Assembly: GCF_002878395.1 (NCBI RefSeq)
Contig: NC_061122.1
Coordinates: 74,495,458-74,559,457 of the forward strand
Reading direction: 5' to 3'
Length of the DNA stretch: 64,000 bases
Origin: Capsicum annuum
Taxonomy: Eukaryota; Streptophyta; Magnoliopsida; Solanales; Solanaceae
The notes under the pieces are model-generated. The model saw only the letters and a list, made by a program, of their open reading frames with translations. It was not told the origin of the DNA and did no database searches. Shown here piece by piece: positions 35,480-46,989 of this stretch; the stretch's first letter is position 1; each line of letters opens with the position of its first letter. The translations under genes were made by a program, and so were the position numbers.

Positions 35480-36673
35480 ATGCTAATGGGACTCAAGCTG
35501 CTTATGGGGTACAGACCTGGTCTAGGGGTCTAGATCCTGATTGTCCTCCTGGAATTCCACCAGTCCTTTTAATCCCTCCTCGATCTCCTCAAGTTGTTAT
35601 GATGAATGTTAAGTTTCTTCAGTCTATCTATATTTTGGCATAACTGATAGCTTGTCAGGCCTAGCGTGGTGCTTCTGCTACTCAATCTTCTGAGGCTACA
35701 AGGGTTTGCCAGTTTATGAGGTTGAGCCCTTCTATGTTTACTAATGTTAATTTTGGGGAGGATCCTCAAGGTTTCACTGATGACATAGAAATGATCTTTC
35801 ATGTTATTCATGCTACTAAAATGAAAGGTGTGGAATTTACTACCTACTAACTAAAAGATACATCATACCAACAGTATAAGGAATAGAAGTAGTAAAGGGG
35901 TAATGATGTTGAGTCAGCCTGGTAGGATAAATTATCTCATTCTTTTTAAAACCGTTTATTTCCTCAAGATTTGATAGAGGTAAAGGAAGAAGATTTTATT
36001 AACTTGAAGCAAGGCAAGATATCAGACAAGGTATATGCCTTGAAGTTTCACTAATTATCCTGGTATACTTTGAAGTTAGTTTCAACATGAGGGTTACAAT
36101 GTTTAGGTTATGCATTGTCTTGATACCTGATTTTGGAGATTATAGTTTCCTTGTTTATCGAGAATATAGACAACTCCAGACTAGTTTTGTATATACTGCA
36201 GGTCAAGGAAGAGAATAAAAGCAACCCAAAATTAGGGAGAGGCAGAAAAAGAAGTTCAAATTTTTTTATCAGGGTGGGGGTCAATAATAGAGTTGCAGGG
36301 ATGGTAGAAAGTGGCACAAGATGGGGTGGGGTAATTCTGGGTCTCACTAGATGGCTAGTGCTCCTACGGAAAGTTATTTGATTATAGACATTTTTAGAGT
36401 AGCGATAAGTATAGGGAAAAGGGTGCCTAATTTCACACTAGTGGATCTTAATAAACTCCATAATATCTTCCCAGAAGATTTTGTAGTTGATTGTATCGGG
36501 GTTACTATGATGAAGGAAAGGGCAAGTGCTTTAACGGTGGTGATCTAGGGCATATAGTTAAAAGTTGTCCTATTAGAAAGGTCACCTCTAGGGTAGGTAA
36601 GGTTCCAGTTGCCTCTTTCTTAACTTCAGGACTAAAAGGTTCACCATTTGGCTATGGCACTGGTCCAAACTAA
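35480..36673 (+). pseudogene. Gy-E gag, capsid and decayed zinc knuckle
   Basis: Gag of a chromovirus-type element. Codons give ATQSSEATRVCQFMRLSPSM, FTNVNFGEDPQGFTDDIEMI, FHVIHATKMKGVEFTTY, then after stops DKLSHSF and NRLFPQDLIEVKEEDFINLK with QGKISDKVYALKFH (35680-36050), all in the order of the capsid. The nucleocapsid at 36491-36673 reads KCFNGGDLGHIVKSCPIRK. In this C-x2-C-x4-H-x4-C knuckle the second cysteine is glycine, which would abolish zinc binding. Stops occur at several places, including two just after GVEFTTY. The start codon is not certain. Confidence 0.8.
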
Positions 36674-36699
36674 CTCTATTCGCTCACAACCCACCAGTA

Positions 36700-37030
36700 G
36701 CCTGAGGCATTGCCAGATATTGTTACTGCTATATTGAAACTCTTTTTCTATGATATGTATTTTTTACTTGACTCGGAGTCCTCTCTTTCTTAGGTGATCT
36801 TATTTATAATTGTTCCAGAGAGTAATTTGGACCCTTTTTTGTTTCCGCCTTGGTGGGTAACTCTGTGGTGGTTATAAAAGCCTATAAGGGTTGTGTGGTA
36901 TCCATGGCTTGTCAAGAGACTTTGGTGGATCTATTTTAATTAGACATAGATGATTTTGATGTTATATTACGGATGGATTGGTTGAACTCATGCTATACTT
37001 TTCTAGTCTGTTAGAACTGTAAGATTGTCT
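36700..37030 (+). pseudogene. Gy-E aspartic protease, degenerate
   Basis: Retropepsin-like protease region between gag and RT. It reads MYFLLDSESSLS near 36755-36790, where the active-site DSGA has become DSES, and ends with DDFDVILRMDWLNSCY (about 36948-36999), the conserved FDVILGMDWL block once a shift is allowed. Stops and at least one frameshift lie between. It is too decayed to act, but both flanking blocks support the call. Confidence 0.7.
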
Positions 37031-37257
37031 TTAAATTCCCTAATGAGTTGGTTATTGAGTGGGAGAGTAGTTCCCTAGCTTCTAAGGAAGGGTGCATATC
37101 ATATCTTAGAGCTCAAAGATTGATCTCTAAAGGGTGTTTCTACCATAGGTTTGGGTTAAATATTCTAAATCAGAGGGTCCTTCTTTACATTTCATCCTGA
37201 TGGTGAATAAATTTTCTAAGGTTTTCCCTGATGACCTTCTCAGTGTTCCTCCCAATT

Positions 37258-38162
37258 AAGACATTGATTTTTGGATAGATCTTGTTCTGGACACTCATCC
37301 TATCTCTATTCCTCCATATATAATGGCTCTAGATAAGTTGAAAGAGCTTAAGTAGAAATTAAATGATCTTTTAAACAAGGGTTTCATCCGTCTTAGTGTA
37401 TCTCTGTGGGGTGCACTAATTTTATTCATGCATAAGAAAGATGGTTCCCTCCGAATCTGTATTGATTACCAACAATTAAATAAGGTGTCGACAAAGAATG
37501 ACTACCCTTTTCTAAGTATAAATTATTTGTTTGATCATCTTCAGGGTGCAATGTTTTTCTCTAAGATTGATCTTTGGTCTGGGTATCATTATCTAAAGAT
37601 TAGGGATGTGGATATCCCTAACACTGCATTCTGTACCCCATATGGGTATTTTGAGTTCTTGGTTATGTATTTTGTTTTGACTAATGCCCTGGCGGCATTT
37701 ATAGACTTGATGACTAGGGTCTTTTGTCAGTCTCTAGATTTTTTTGTCATTATGTTAATAGATGACATCCTAGTACACTCTAAGAGTGAGTTGGATCATG
37801 TTAATCACCTCAGCATTATGCTACAAATCCTTGAAGATCAGCAGTTTTATGCTAAATTTTTTAAATATGAGTTTTGGTTGAATGTTGTCACTTTTTTGGG
37901 TCATGTCATTTCTATTGCAGGGATTATGGTAAATCCGCAGAAAGTTGCAGTGGTAAAGAAGTGGCCTAGACCCATAACTCCAATCGATATTCAGAGCTTC
38001 TTAGGTTTAGTTGGTTACTACATGAGATTAGTTGAAAAGTTCTCTTTTATAGTTACCCCATTGACTAAGATAACTCAAAAAAAGAAAAATTTGATATGGT
38101 CTGATACTTATGAGGATAGTTTTGAGAAGTTGAAGGATAAGCTGACTTTGGCTCGGTCTTGA
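37258..38162 (+). pseudogene. Gy-E reverse transcriptase, longest open frame in the window
   Basis: RT of Gy-E, open without stops from 37428 to 38162 (244 codons). Homology begins further upstream (IDFWIDLVLDTHPISIPPYI, LNDLLNKGFIRLSVSLWGAL) across two stops, so the ATG at 37428 is internal to the domain. In order: KKDGSLRICIDYQQLNK, FDHLQGAMFFSKIDLWSGYH (first catalytic aspartate kept), FCTPYGYFEFLVMYF (the usual FGLTNAP is VLTNALA), FVIMLIDDILVHSKS (YxDD-type box LIDD, both aspartates present), FWLNVVTFLGHVIS, and IQSFLGLVGYYMRL in the thumb. A frame slip near 38155 then moves the reading into the RNase H frame. With stops upstream it cannot be made as part of a gag-pol protein. Confidence 0.9.
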
Positions 38163-38600
38163 CTTTGCTGAAAGGTACCGATGGTTTTGTAGTCTACTAT
38201 GATGCATCTCGTGTGGAGCTTAGGTGCATTTTGATGTAGCATAGCAAGGTGATAGTTTTTGCCTCTAGATAGTTGAAGGTGCATGAAAAGAATTATTCGA
38301 CTCATGACTTAGAATTGTTGGTTGTGGTATTCATGTTGAAAATCTGGAATCACTATTTATATGGAGTGCATGTGGATACCTTTTCAGATGAAAGATCCTG
38401 CATTATATGTTTACTCAGAAAGAGCTGAACCTCAGGCGAAGAAGATGTCTTGAGCTACTTAAGGATTACGATATAAGTCTTTACTACTCTCTAGGTAAAG
38501 CTAATGTGGTTGTTAATGCTCTTAGCAGGTTATCTATGAGAAGTCTGGCTCATATGGATGAAGGAAAGTAGAAATTGGTGAAACATATTCATCATTTGGC
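38163..38600 (+). pseudogene. Gy-E RNase H, broken
   Basis: The RNase H that removes RNA from the hybrid. After the frame slip it reads GTDGFVVYYDASRVELRCIL (the conserved DAS with the first catalytic aspartate), VIVFASR, KVHEKNYSTHDLELLVVVF (family: [19 protein letters not shown], with the catalytic glutamate) and WNHYLYGVHVDTFSDE (family FTDHKSL, decayed). After another shift KLMWLLMLLAGYL is the remnant of the KANVVADALSR block. Several stops occur. Confidence 0.8.
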
Positions 38601-38819
38601 TAGCCTTAGAGTTTGTCTCTTGGACTCACAGTATAGTAGTGTGTTTGTGCAGAAGGTGGTGGAGTCTTCTCTTGGTGCTGAAATAAAAGAGAAGTAAGTG
38701 TTGGATCCTGTCTTAACGAGGATTAAATGTGATGTATGTAGGTAGAAAGTGATAGACTTTAAGATTGGTAGTGATGGTACCTTGTAGTACCAAGATAGGT
38801 TATGTGTTGCCTACATAGA

Positions 38820-39940
38820 TAGATTGCATTAGAAGATCCTAGCTGAGGCGCATGAGTCGGGCTATGCAATTCATCTCGATTCAGCAAAAATGTATCATGA
38901 CCTTAAGAAAACATATTGGGGGAATAATATGAAATGGGATGTTCCTAGTTTTGTGGCTAAGTGCATGGTGTGCCAACAGTGAAAGTTGATCACATGAGGC
39001 CCAGAGGATTATATCAAGATATTGAGTTGCCTACTTTGAAATAGGAGGTGTTCAATATGGATTTCATTACCGATCTTCCTCAATCTCAAATTCAGTTTGA
39101 TTCGGTATGGGTTATTATGGAAATGCTGACAAAGTCTGCTTACTTCTTGCCTCTGCAGACATATTTTTCGGTAGAGGATTATGAGAGGTTGTACCTCCAA
39201 GATATTATGAATTTTTACATGAGTAGCCTATTTCTACCATCTCAGATCTTGACACGCAGGTTTTATTAAACTTTTGGTGGTCGTTTCATAATGGTTTGGG
39301 GACTAAGTTGAGTCTTAGTACTACTTTTCACCTGCAGTTGGATGGGCAAGCGAAAAGGACTAGTCAGACATTGGAAAATGTGCTTCGTTCTTGAATGATT
39401 GACTATGGTGGTAGTTTGGTTAAGCATTGACCTTTTATAGTGTTTGCATAATGTAATAGCAACCACTCTAGAATTTGGATAGCTCTGTTTAAGGCCTTGT
39501 ATGGTAGGAGGTGCAGGTCTCTTATTACTTTTGATTTAGAGAAGGTAAAGGTGATTAGGTATACACGTAAAGACGGCCAAAGTCGCCAGAAGTCCCATGT
39601 GGATGTGAGGTGTAGAAAGCTAGAGTTTGAGGTTAGGGATAGGATGTTCTTAAAAGTATCTCCCATGAAGGGAGTGATGCGATTTGGGAAGAAGGGTTGG
39701 CTCAAACCTTGGTATGTTGGTCTATATTTAGTTTTGAGAAGGGTTGGATATATTGCATACGAGTTGGAGTTTCCTTTTAGTTTGAGATCCATTCACCTAG
39801 TGTTCCATGTTTCTATGTTAAGAAAGTGTGTGGGTGATTCATCGCAGATTGTACCTATTAAGGATATGTGTATTTTGAATTCTCTATCTTATATGGAGTT
39901 CTCGATTGAGATCTTAGATCCACAGGTTCTTTAGTAGTGA
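38820..39940 (+). pseudogene. Gy-E integrase with chromodomain-like C-terminus, broken
   Basis: Integrase inserts element DNA into the chromosome. The zinc-binding HHCC region is read as AHESGYAIHLDSAKMYHDLK and CMVCQQ (38850-38980). The core opens at 39048 with MDFITDLPQSQIQFDSVWVI (catalytic aspartate kept), then KSAYFLPLQTYFSVEDY. The second aspartate block (SDRGTQFT) is lost in a shift near 39245. The C-terminal part is open at 39497-39934: YGRRCRSLITF, FLKVSPMKGVMRFGKKGWLK, YVGLYLVLRRVGYIAYELEF, VFHVSMLRKCVGDSSQIV and FSIEILDPQ. The chromodomain-like tail breaks off at a stop after EILDPQVL, with a remnant beyond to about 40010. Confidence 0.85.
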
Positions 39941-40228
39941 ACCAAGGACTTAGCCATAGTGATGGTTCTATGGAGGAGCCATAAAGTTGAAAAGGCCACA
40001 TCGGAAGCAGAAGAAGACATGATGTCCAAGTATCCATTCCTATTCTCCATTCTGGAAAGTCGTTCTTAAAGTATGTTTTGATCTAAGCATCTTTGTTTTC
40101 TGACTTTGTAAAAGGTGGATTAAGAGTTTTTTGGTAATATATTTTCTGTCTAAAAGGTAAGAGTAGAGATGTTTGGGTTTAATTATGTCAATCAATGCCT
40201 TGTTTTGTCATTCGAAGTTGAATGATTC

Positions 40229-40240
40229 AAGTGGGGGAGA
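40229..40240 (+). other. Polypurine tract of Gy-E
   Basis: AAGTGGGGGAGA directly before the 3' LTR, a textbook gypsy tract. Confidence 0.85.
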
Positions 40241-40241
40241 A

Positions 40242-42505
40242 TTTAAATACCCTGGGTTTTGGGCCTTAGAAATTTCCTAAGTTTTGAACTCACTATCCTA
40301 TTAATGACTCACCATACGAGTCGTATGGTGTGGGTATATGTTGGGAGACCCTAGTCATTAAGAGTCCAGTGGGTAGTGGTTAGGATTCTCCTATGGTTAC
40401 GATTAGGGTGGTACAAGTCGTTAGGGAAAGTGCCAATTCATTTAGTTGGTCCCTTAATCAAATTAGTAACTTAGTGACTTTACTTGGCTCTGAGTATGAA
40501 TGGCTCACTAATAGCCGTGAGGATAGGTTATATATGGTAAGATTGAGTTGTATGTTGTATAGTATCCAATTGCTTTTGATTCTACCTGGAATATAACTGG
40601 ACTATACAAGCCGTGTGGTCTGGTCACGAGTGGGGTCCAAGGAACATATGGTGGATAGTGTATGGGTGTCCAACTCACTGTCTTGGTAACAACTCAGTGA
40701 TATGAGACGTATGATGTAATCACCAATCAGAGGGTCAACTCGCAACTACCGGTGGTAGATTTATAGTTTTAAGTAGGGGGCATTCTGGACATTTTCCCAT
40801 TTTTAACTCCCTTTGAGGCTAGTACTTAAAATATATTTTGGGACTTCATTAACCTATTATTCCCAATCAAACCCTCTTAAGATCTCTCTCAAACTCTCGT
40901 TTATGCAAAAGGCCAGGGTTTCGTCAAGATAATAAATTATGGCTTTTAATGGTGGTTTCTCTTCGTCTATCTTGGTGTCTAAGTCATGTTGCTTCTCCCT
41001 CATTGTTATTTTACTAAAGGCATGTGTTTTAATGTATGGTTTTTATGGTTTTGTTATGGTTTTAAATAAAGGTTGGGGGTTTTGGGTTGTTCATGACTGA
41101 ATATTGTTTTTGATGGTTTAATTATAGTTTTTCTTATTTTAATTATGGTTTTACAAATATGGGTGCATGGGAATGGTGATTTAATTGAGGGGTCATGGTT
41201 GATCCCCAAATTGGATGATTTTTGTTTTGTTGATAGCAAGCCATTAACCTGTCTGTTAAATTGTAAGTGAGAATGATTTTGTCACATAGTTTGACTATTC
41301 TTGGAATCCTTGAATTGCATAAATGGTTTACAAAATATGAATTGGTTTTGGTTGTTTTCTGATGATTTTAGGAAACGCCTTGGTGGCCATTATTATGGTT
41401 TAAATTGGGAATGGTGGAGTCAAATTGACTTAATGGTTTATAGTGAATGGCGTAATAGACTTGTAAGCTTTAATTTTTGTATGATGATACCAATAGTTAA
41501 TGCCTAATTAAAAGACTCCTTGTTAAATAATTTGGTTATCTGCAAAAAGTTTAATTGGGCTTAAAGGGGGTTGAGTAGAAAAGCCGTGCAAAGGGGGGTC
41601 CCATGGAGACCGACATTCGAAACACACATATGCTGATGTGAGGGTTTCCTTGGTGGTCGTGTGCATGATGTCCCACTTTATATTCTAGGGATATACTAAT
41701 CATCCCACATTTCTTTTCTTTGATCGTGGGGCTAACATGCACTGGGACTTTTCCGTAGGGGGAGCTGAACCCATATAGCCCGTGGGTAGTTTTAGGACGA
41801 CCAAGCTACACATGCTAGGTTAAGGTTTTAATTGCATGCTAAATCTTGTTCCCTATCCCGCCATGGTATAGATGTATATATGTGCATTTGTGATTGTATA
41901 TGGTTATTTGATATGGTATTGAATGACAGCATTATTTTATCTTTATCCCAGAGTTACATGTTACCGTTTACCCCGTTAATCATCTTAGGTCATTGTATGT
42001 CCACACGATGCAGGAACCATCCATAATGCCATTTCTCCTATGCAGTGACTTGGATTTGGGGACAACTTGAGTAAGATTGAAGTGGTGAGCTTCTATACTC
42101 CGGAAGTCTCCATTTCATGCAATGGACTTCTTATCATTTTTATTATTTCATTGGATTTTGTTTTAGCTATGGTCGGGGGCATTTCCCTATCAAATGTTTC
42201 TTGATTTCGGTTAGAGGCTTTGTAGAACAACTATAGGCATAGGCGGTGTCGGTATTAATTGCAGCTTTAGTATTAGGATTGGTATTTAAACTGGATATGG
42301 TTGGTTAATTGATTGTGGATTTCGACTTTGGTTTTAATCTTACTATCATATTTTTGGATTATTAATGTTTTTTCTTGTTATATGTTTAAAATTCATCCTA
42401 CATGTGCTGTAGGGTGGTTAATGGTTGGGTATTAGCGGTGTTCTCAGGTCTTGGTTGGACTTGAGATGCTACAAACGACTAGGCCCTGGTTCAGGTCATA
42501 TCACA
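40242..42505 (+). repeat. 3' LTR of Gy-E (about 2264 bp)
   Basis: It begins tttaaataccctggg after the polypurine tract and ends gtcatatcaca at 42505. It matches 33013-35216 along its length with scattered substitutions and small indels. Its CA end survives where the 5' copy has GA. Confidence 0.85.
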
Positions 42506-42984
42506 TACTATTCTTCATTATTTGTTATGCTTATATAAATAATTTAGTTGTCCTCTAGTTACTAAAAATTGGTTATTGCATTTTGTTGTTTCTTGCTTAA
42601 CAAATGGATTGATCTTGATATTGGTTCTATCATTTTACATTTTTGCTTAATAAAACTTAGGTTTTCCAATAACCTCATATATTTTTGTTCATCTACAAAA
42701 ACAATATTTATATATTTTGAATGATTTAGTTATCCAGTTATTGTAATTTCCAATTGATCTTCTGCTTTATTTACTATTTTCTCTACTTCTTATTTAATCA
42801 ATATAGCTCATACCTTAAAATGTGTACTAGTCACTTGAAAATGGGTAATTGTAGCTATTTGAAAATGGTTAAGTATAGTGAATTGAGCGTTAATATAAGA
42901 CCTCATAAGATCCAAGCTCGTTTCAACTCACTCTTGCACATTAAATGGGTCCAAGACTTAGAAGATTTCACAAAATTTTAAGAC
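42506..42984. other. Spacer with a fragment of the 44-bp minisatellite
   Basis: No gene. At 42814-42890 there are units of the same minisatellite that forms 51950-53905 (aaaatgtgtactagtcactt, gaaaatggttaagtatagtg). The two parts flank Gy-F, so Gy-F seems to have inserted into or beside the array. The 90 bases next to Gy-F (42894-42984) are not minisatellite. Confidence 0.7.
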
Positions 42985-45054
42985 TTAGTCATTTCCAAAG
43001 CCTCTTAAACTTCGATGATTTTAAATTCGACCTTTCCTGCCATTGAAACTCTCGATAGCATGTCTCGGGTAAGTTTTGGATTTTTCAGATGAGCTTTAAG
43101 GCTAGTTTTGATGTTTGAACCAGCGAGTCAGCGCGATATGTGCATGACGGGCCGCTTATCGCGTTGGTGGGGTATAACGCGGCACGTTGCTTAATAAGTC
43201 GACTAAGCAACGTGATGCATGTCTTACCGCATCACTGTCCACGTTCAGTTAATTTAATTTTAGGTTTGTGGGGGTATTTGAGTAATTTTCCCTTTATTTA
43301 TCCTCACCCATAACACCAGATTAAGGTCCTAAAATGGATAAATCACTCATCGTTTCATAAACTCTCTCAAGAACAAAACCTTAGCTTTTTCAAATCCAAG
43401 CTCAAGCTTCATGAAATCACCAAAAATTCATGAAAATCCATCAGTTAAGGTATGTTAGATGTTCATTCAATGGTCCTTTTCACCCATGGAGTTCAAGAAT
43501 ACAGTTTAAAGTTTAAAATCATGACCTTTACATGTTTTCATAAATTTAATCCATGCATTTCAATTTTTAGATTATGTTTACATGTGTTTTTGTTGGAATT
43601 ATCCTTTGACTAGTTTGAAGGATGATATTTTCATGTTAAATCCTTAACCCATGATTTTTGTATTGAAATTATGTTATCATGCCTTGATTGAACTATTTCC
43701 ATGCTACAACTTTATGAACCCCATGTGTTTGATGAAATGCCTAAGAGATTAATTTTGAGCAATGACTACTTATCATGCTTTTGAAGCTTTAGTATGTTTC
43801 TACTGGTAATGTTATCGAGTCCTAGTGGCTATGAATACCCTAAAACATAGTTTTTTACTTAGTCTCAGTATTTTTAGAATGGTTTCAGATATATTAGAGT
43901 ATTATCAGTTCAGTAAGTTATCATATTTGCAAGCTTAATTTAGTCCAATAATCAGAGTTATTCTAGTTGAGAGTAGGATTTAGCATCGAGCGAACCCAGG
44001 GATGTGGGATCACCTACCAATTGATGGTGTGACCTTTAGTAGCAGTCCCTATATTCTAGAACTACATAGCCAGCATAGGTTGAGATGTTAACCTACCAGT
44101 TGAGGGTTGACATATATCTCACTATAGCACATGCCTGTAGAGAGGACTTTTTAGTCCTTCGGGATGTCACTTTAGTGGATCCACATAGCCAGTGTTAGTA
44201 ACCATGGCACGGTACTGACACCCTTCCAACTGGGGTCACAGGTTGGACCCCAATAAGTTCATATTGGGGTATATCGGTTAGATGATAGCTCCCACAGTTT
44301 TGGTCTAGTCTCAGTTCGAAAGTTAGTTAAGGTTTGTTAGGTCTTAGCATACAATTTACTAGTTAAATCAGTACTCAGATTTAAGTATTTCATTTGACAG
44401 ACTATTCCAGTGTCATGATATATGCTTGGTCATGCATTCTCAGATATTACAACATCCACGCATACTATGTATTAGTTATATCATGTTATTCATTTAGTTA
44501 GTTATTATTAATGCATATGAGTCAATGCACATCAGGCTAACCTAATTTAGCATACCAGTATATTAAAAGTACAGACCGCACACTCATTTCTTATGCTATG
44601 ATGTATCATATCATAGGTTTGGATACTCAAGTTACTAACTGTACCTAGACCTCCCAGCATTTCAATAGTAGTCGCAGTGATGAGTCCTCATATTCCAAGG
44701 ACCGATTATATTATTTTGGTATTTTAGTTCGAAAGTCAGTTGGAGTTAGTTGGGGCATGTCCTATCAACTCTAATTCAGTCAGTTTTAGAGGCTTTTGAA
44801 CATTTTAGACAATCAATTAGTTGTCAGTTTTATTAGTCAATTTTCTGCATTTTTACTTAGGTTTTAGACTTGTGGATTTTGGTTGTATTGTTTTAAGTAT
44901 TTAGATCTTATTGCGTATTTAGCTGTTTTTGCACATGTTCGTTATCATTATATTATTCAGTGCTAACAGCAAGTACCAGCTCAATGATTAGCTTGTGGTC
45001 TCTCAAGACTGTAAGCACTGTGTAGCATCCTGGGTGTACTCCAAGGGTGTTACA
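42985..45054 (+). repeat. 5' LTR of Gy-F (2070 bp)
   Basis: Aligned with 49881-51949 from ttagtcatttccaaagcctc to the tip gggtgttaca (45045-45054). It contains the complement of the hairpin-type blocks seen in Gy-A, Gy-C and Gy-D (for example cctaccagttgagggttgac near 44093). Confidence 0.85.
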
Positions 45055-45057
45055 AAC

Positions 45058-45072
45058 TTGGTATCAGAGCCT
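45058..45072 (+). other. Primer-binding site of Gy-F
   Basis: TTGGTATCAGAGCCT, an exact match to the initiator-methionine tRNA complement, three bases after the LTR end. Confidence 0.9.
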
Positions 45073-45275
45073 AAGGTTTCAAAGTGACCTACGGAGTCTG
45101 AAAGACACATTGAGTTGAGTCTTGTGTATGGGTGGGAAGCGTGCCACACTTACGGAGAAGAGGCTATAAGATGTTTTAAGAAATTTTCCCCTTTTTCGGT
45201 ATTAATGTCATGCGAATGAGCATGAGATCAATTTAAAGTCTCATTCTAATTCAATATTCTTTCCATTTATAGAAT

Positions 45276-46440
45276 ATACCTCCTAGAAATAATAACGGAA
45301 GGAGGAATAGAAATCAGCCTGCACCTCCGCATATTCAGGAAGATCCCCAGAATGAGCATGTGTCCCATGCCAAATTCAAAGATGCATTCACTACTTTAGT
45401 TCACTCAGTAGTATCTTAGAATAAGCAACAGGTTGTTGTCCCAGCCATTCCAGTGGCTAATACTACTGCAGCTGGGTTTTGGTACTTCACCTGAATAAAC
45501 CCTCCTCTATTTTTGGGGTCCAAGTCTGATGAGGATCCCCAAGATTTACTTGACATAGTCAGAAGGTAACTAACATTATCGGTGTGACTTCTATGGATAG
45601 TTCAGAGTTGGGTGCTTAGTAGTTGTAGCATATTACTCACACTGGTATAAGCAGTGGAAGGGAGATAGAGGCACAGATGCAGGGCCTATTGAATGGGAGG
45701 AGTTTGTTACTGCCTTTTTAGATAGGTTCATTCCCTTAGAGTTATGAAAAGCTAACGTGCAGGAGTTTATCAATTTGAAGCAGGGGAACATGAGTGTGAA
45801 AGAGTATTCTCTTATGTTTACTCAGCTAGCTAGATATACTCCTAATGTGGTGTCTGATGACAAGTCTAGGATGAGAAAGTTTGTTTCTGGGGTAGCTGAT
45901 ACTGTGGTTAAGCAGCGTAGGACTGCAATGCTGATTAAGGAGATGCACTTGTCTAGGTTGATAGTCCATGCTCAATAGATTGAGAAGCAGAAATTTAAGA
46001 AAACAAAGAGGGAGAATAACAGAGCCTGAACAAGTGACTTTTGTTTTGCTTAGCTGACATCAAAGAGCGATAACCATCCTCAATCCCATCAAAAATCTTC
46101 AGCCCCAGCTCCATCTTCAGCTAGTTTGCCAGTGCCAAAGTTTAGAAATGATAATTGGGATAGGGCCAGCTCTAACTACCAGGGCAGTATAAATGTGGTC
46201 GTACAAATCCTCTTTACCAAAAATGTAGGAGAAATCATCAGGGTGTGCGTTGTGCTGACAGTGATATAGGCTTTGGGTGTGGCAAGCCAGGACATAGAGT
46301 CAGCGATTTCCAAAATAGTGGTTAGCAGGGTTAGTCCAGTCATCCCCCAGTTCCATCCGGTCACACGACTCAGCAATGTATCACTTCCAGTTCAACTAGT
46401 GGTCGGAGCCCAAACAAATTGTAGGTGCATTAGTCCTAAC
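45276..46440 (+). pseudogene. Gy-F gag with lost start codon
   Basis: Gag polyprotein. The position of the usual start reads ATA instead of ATG (45276-45278), followed by PPRNNNGRRNRNQPAPPH and EDPQNEHVSHAKFKDAF, then a stop. Further capsid blocks appear in other frames: GSKSDEDPQDLL-like codons near 45520, and at 45757-45978 an open stretch with EFINLKQGNMSVKEYSLMFT, QLARYTPNVVSDDKSRMRKF and MLIKEMHLSRLIVHAQ. The nucleocapsid (46180-46320) reads KCGRNHQGVRCADSDIGF then GCGKPGHRVSDFQ, where the last knuckle cysteine has become phenylalanine. Confidence 0.85.
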
Positions 46441-46479
46441 AGGATCAGGAAAGTTCTCCTGATGTGGTTTGTAGTATGT

Positions 46480-46775
46480 TACATCTCTTTCATTTTTATG
46501 GTTATGCTTTCTTAGATCTTAGAGCATCTTTTTTTTGAAACTCCCTACGTAGTTGTTAATTTTGGTTTCAATCCTGATACTTTAGAGGAATCCTTCTTAG
46601 TGTCCACCATATTAAGTGTCAGCCACACAGGTATACAGGAACTATCCTATCATAATATCCTAGAAAATCATATTGATTGACCTTATTTAGTTAGAGATGA
46701 CTGATTTTGATGTCATTCTCGACAAGGATTGGATCTACTCATGCTATGATTCAGTTGATTTTTGAAATAGAGGTG
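46480..46775 (+). pseudogene. Gy-F aspartic protease, degenerate
   Basis: Protease region between the zinc knuckle and RT. FYGYAFLDLRAS (46490-46525) is the active-site block with DSGA decayed to DLRA. Then come codons for FNPDTLEESFLVST, QVYRNYPIIIS and EMTDFDVILDKDWIYSCYDS (about 46690-46755), the FDVILGMDWL end. A frameshift and several stops break it. Same domain order as in Gy-C and Gy-E. Confidence 0.7.
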
Positions 46776-46989
46776 TTTATTTTAGTTTCCAAATGAACCA
46801 GTCCTTGAATGGAGAGGTAGTACTTCAGCACTTAGGGGCCAACTTATTCCGTACCTTAGAATGAGAAAAATGATACCCAATGGGTGTGTCTTCCATCTTG
46901 TTTGAGTTAAGGACTCTAGTTCAGAGATTCCAAATCTCGAGTCAATTTCAGTAGTGAGGGAATTTCCATATCTGTTTCCCAAAGATCTT

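Larger units (their letters stand above)
33013..42505 (+). mobile_element. Gy-E, Ty3/gypsy retrotransposon with both LTRs
   Basis: A full-span + strand element of about 9.5 kb: 5' LTR, primer-binding site, gag, protease, RT, RNase H, integrase, polypurine tract, 3' LTR, in the standard chromovirus order. Domains are complete in extent but broken by stops and shifts. No matching 5-bp target duplication is found (flanks acaaa and tacta), and the LTR tips have lost TG/CA, so either the flanks mutated or neighbouring sequence was lost. Confidence 0.85.

Noticed and set aside
39266..39792. - strand frames of 66 and 129 codons in Gy-E
   Set aside because: They are antisense to the integrase, which shows clear family motifs on the + strand.
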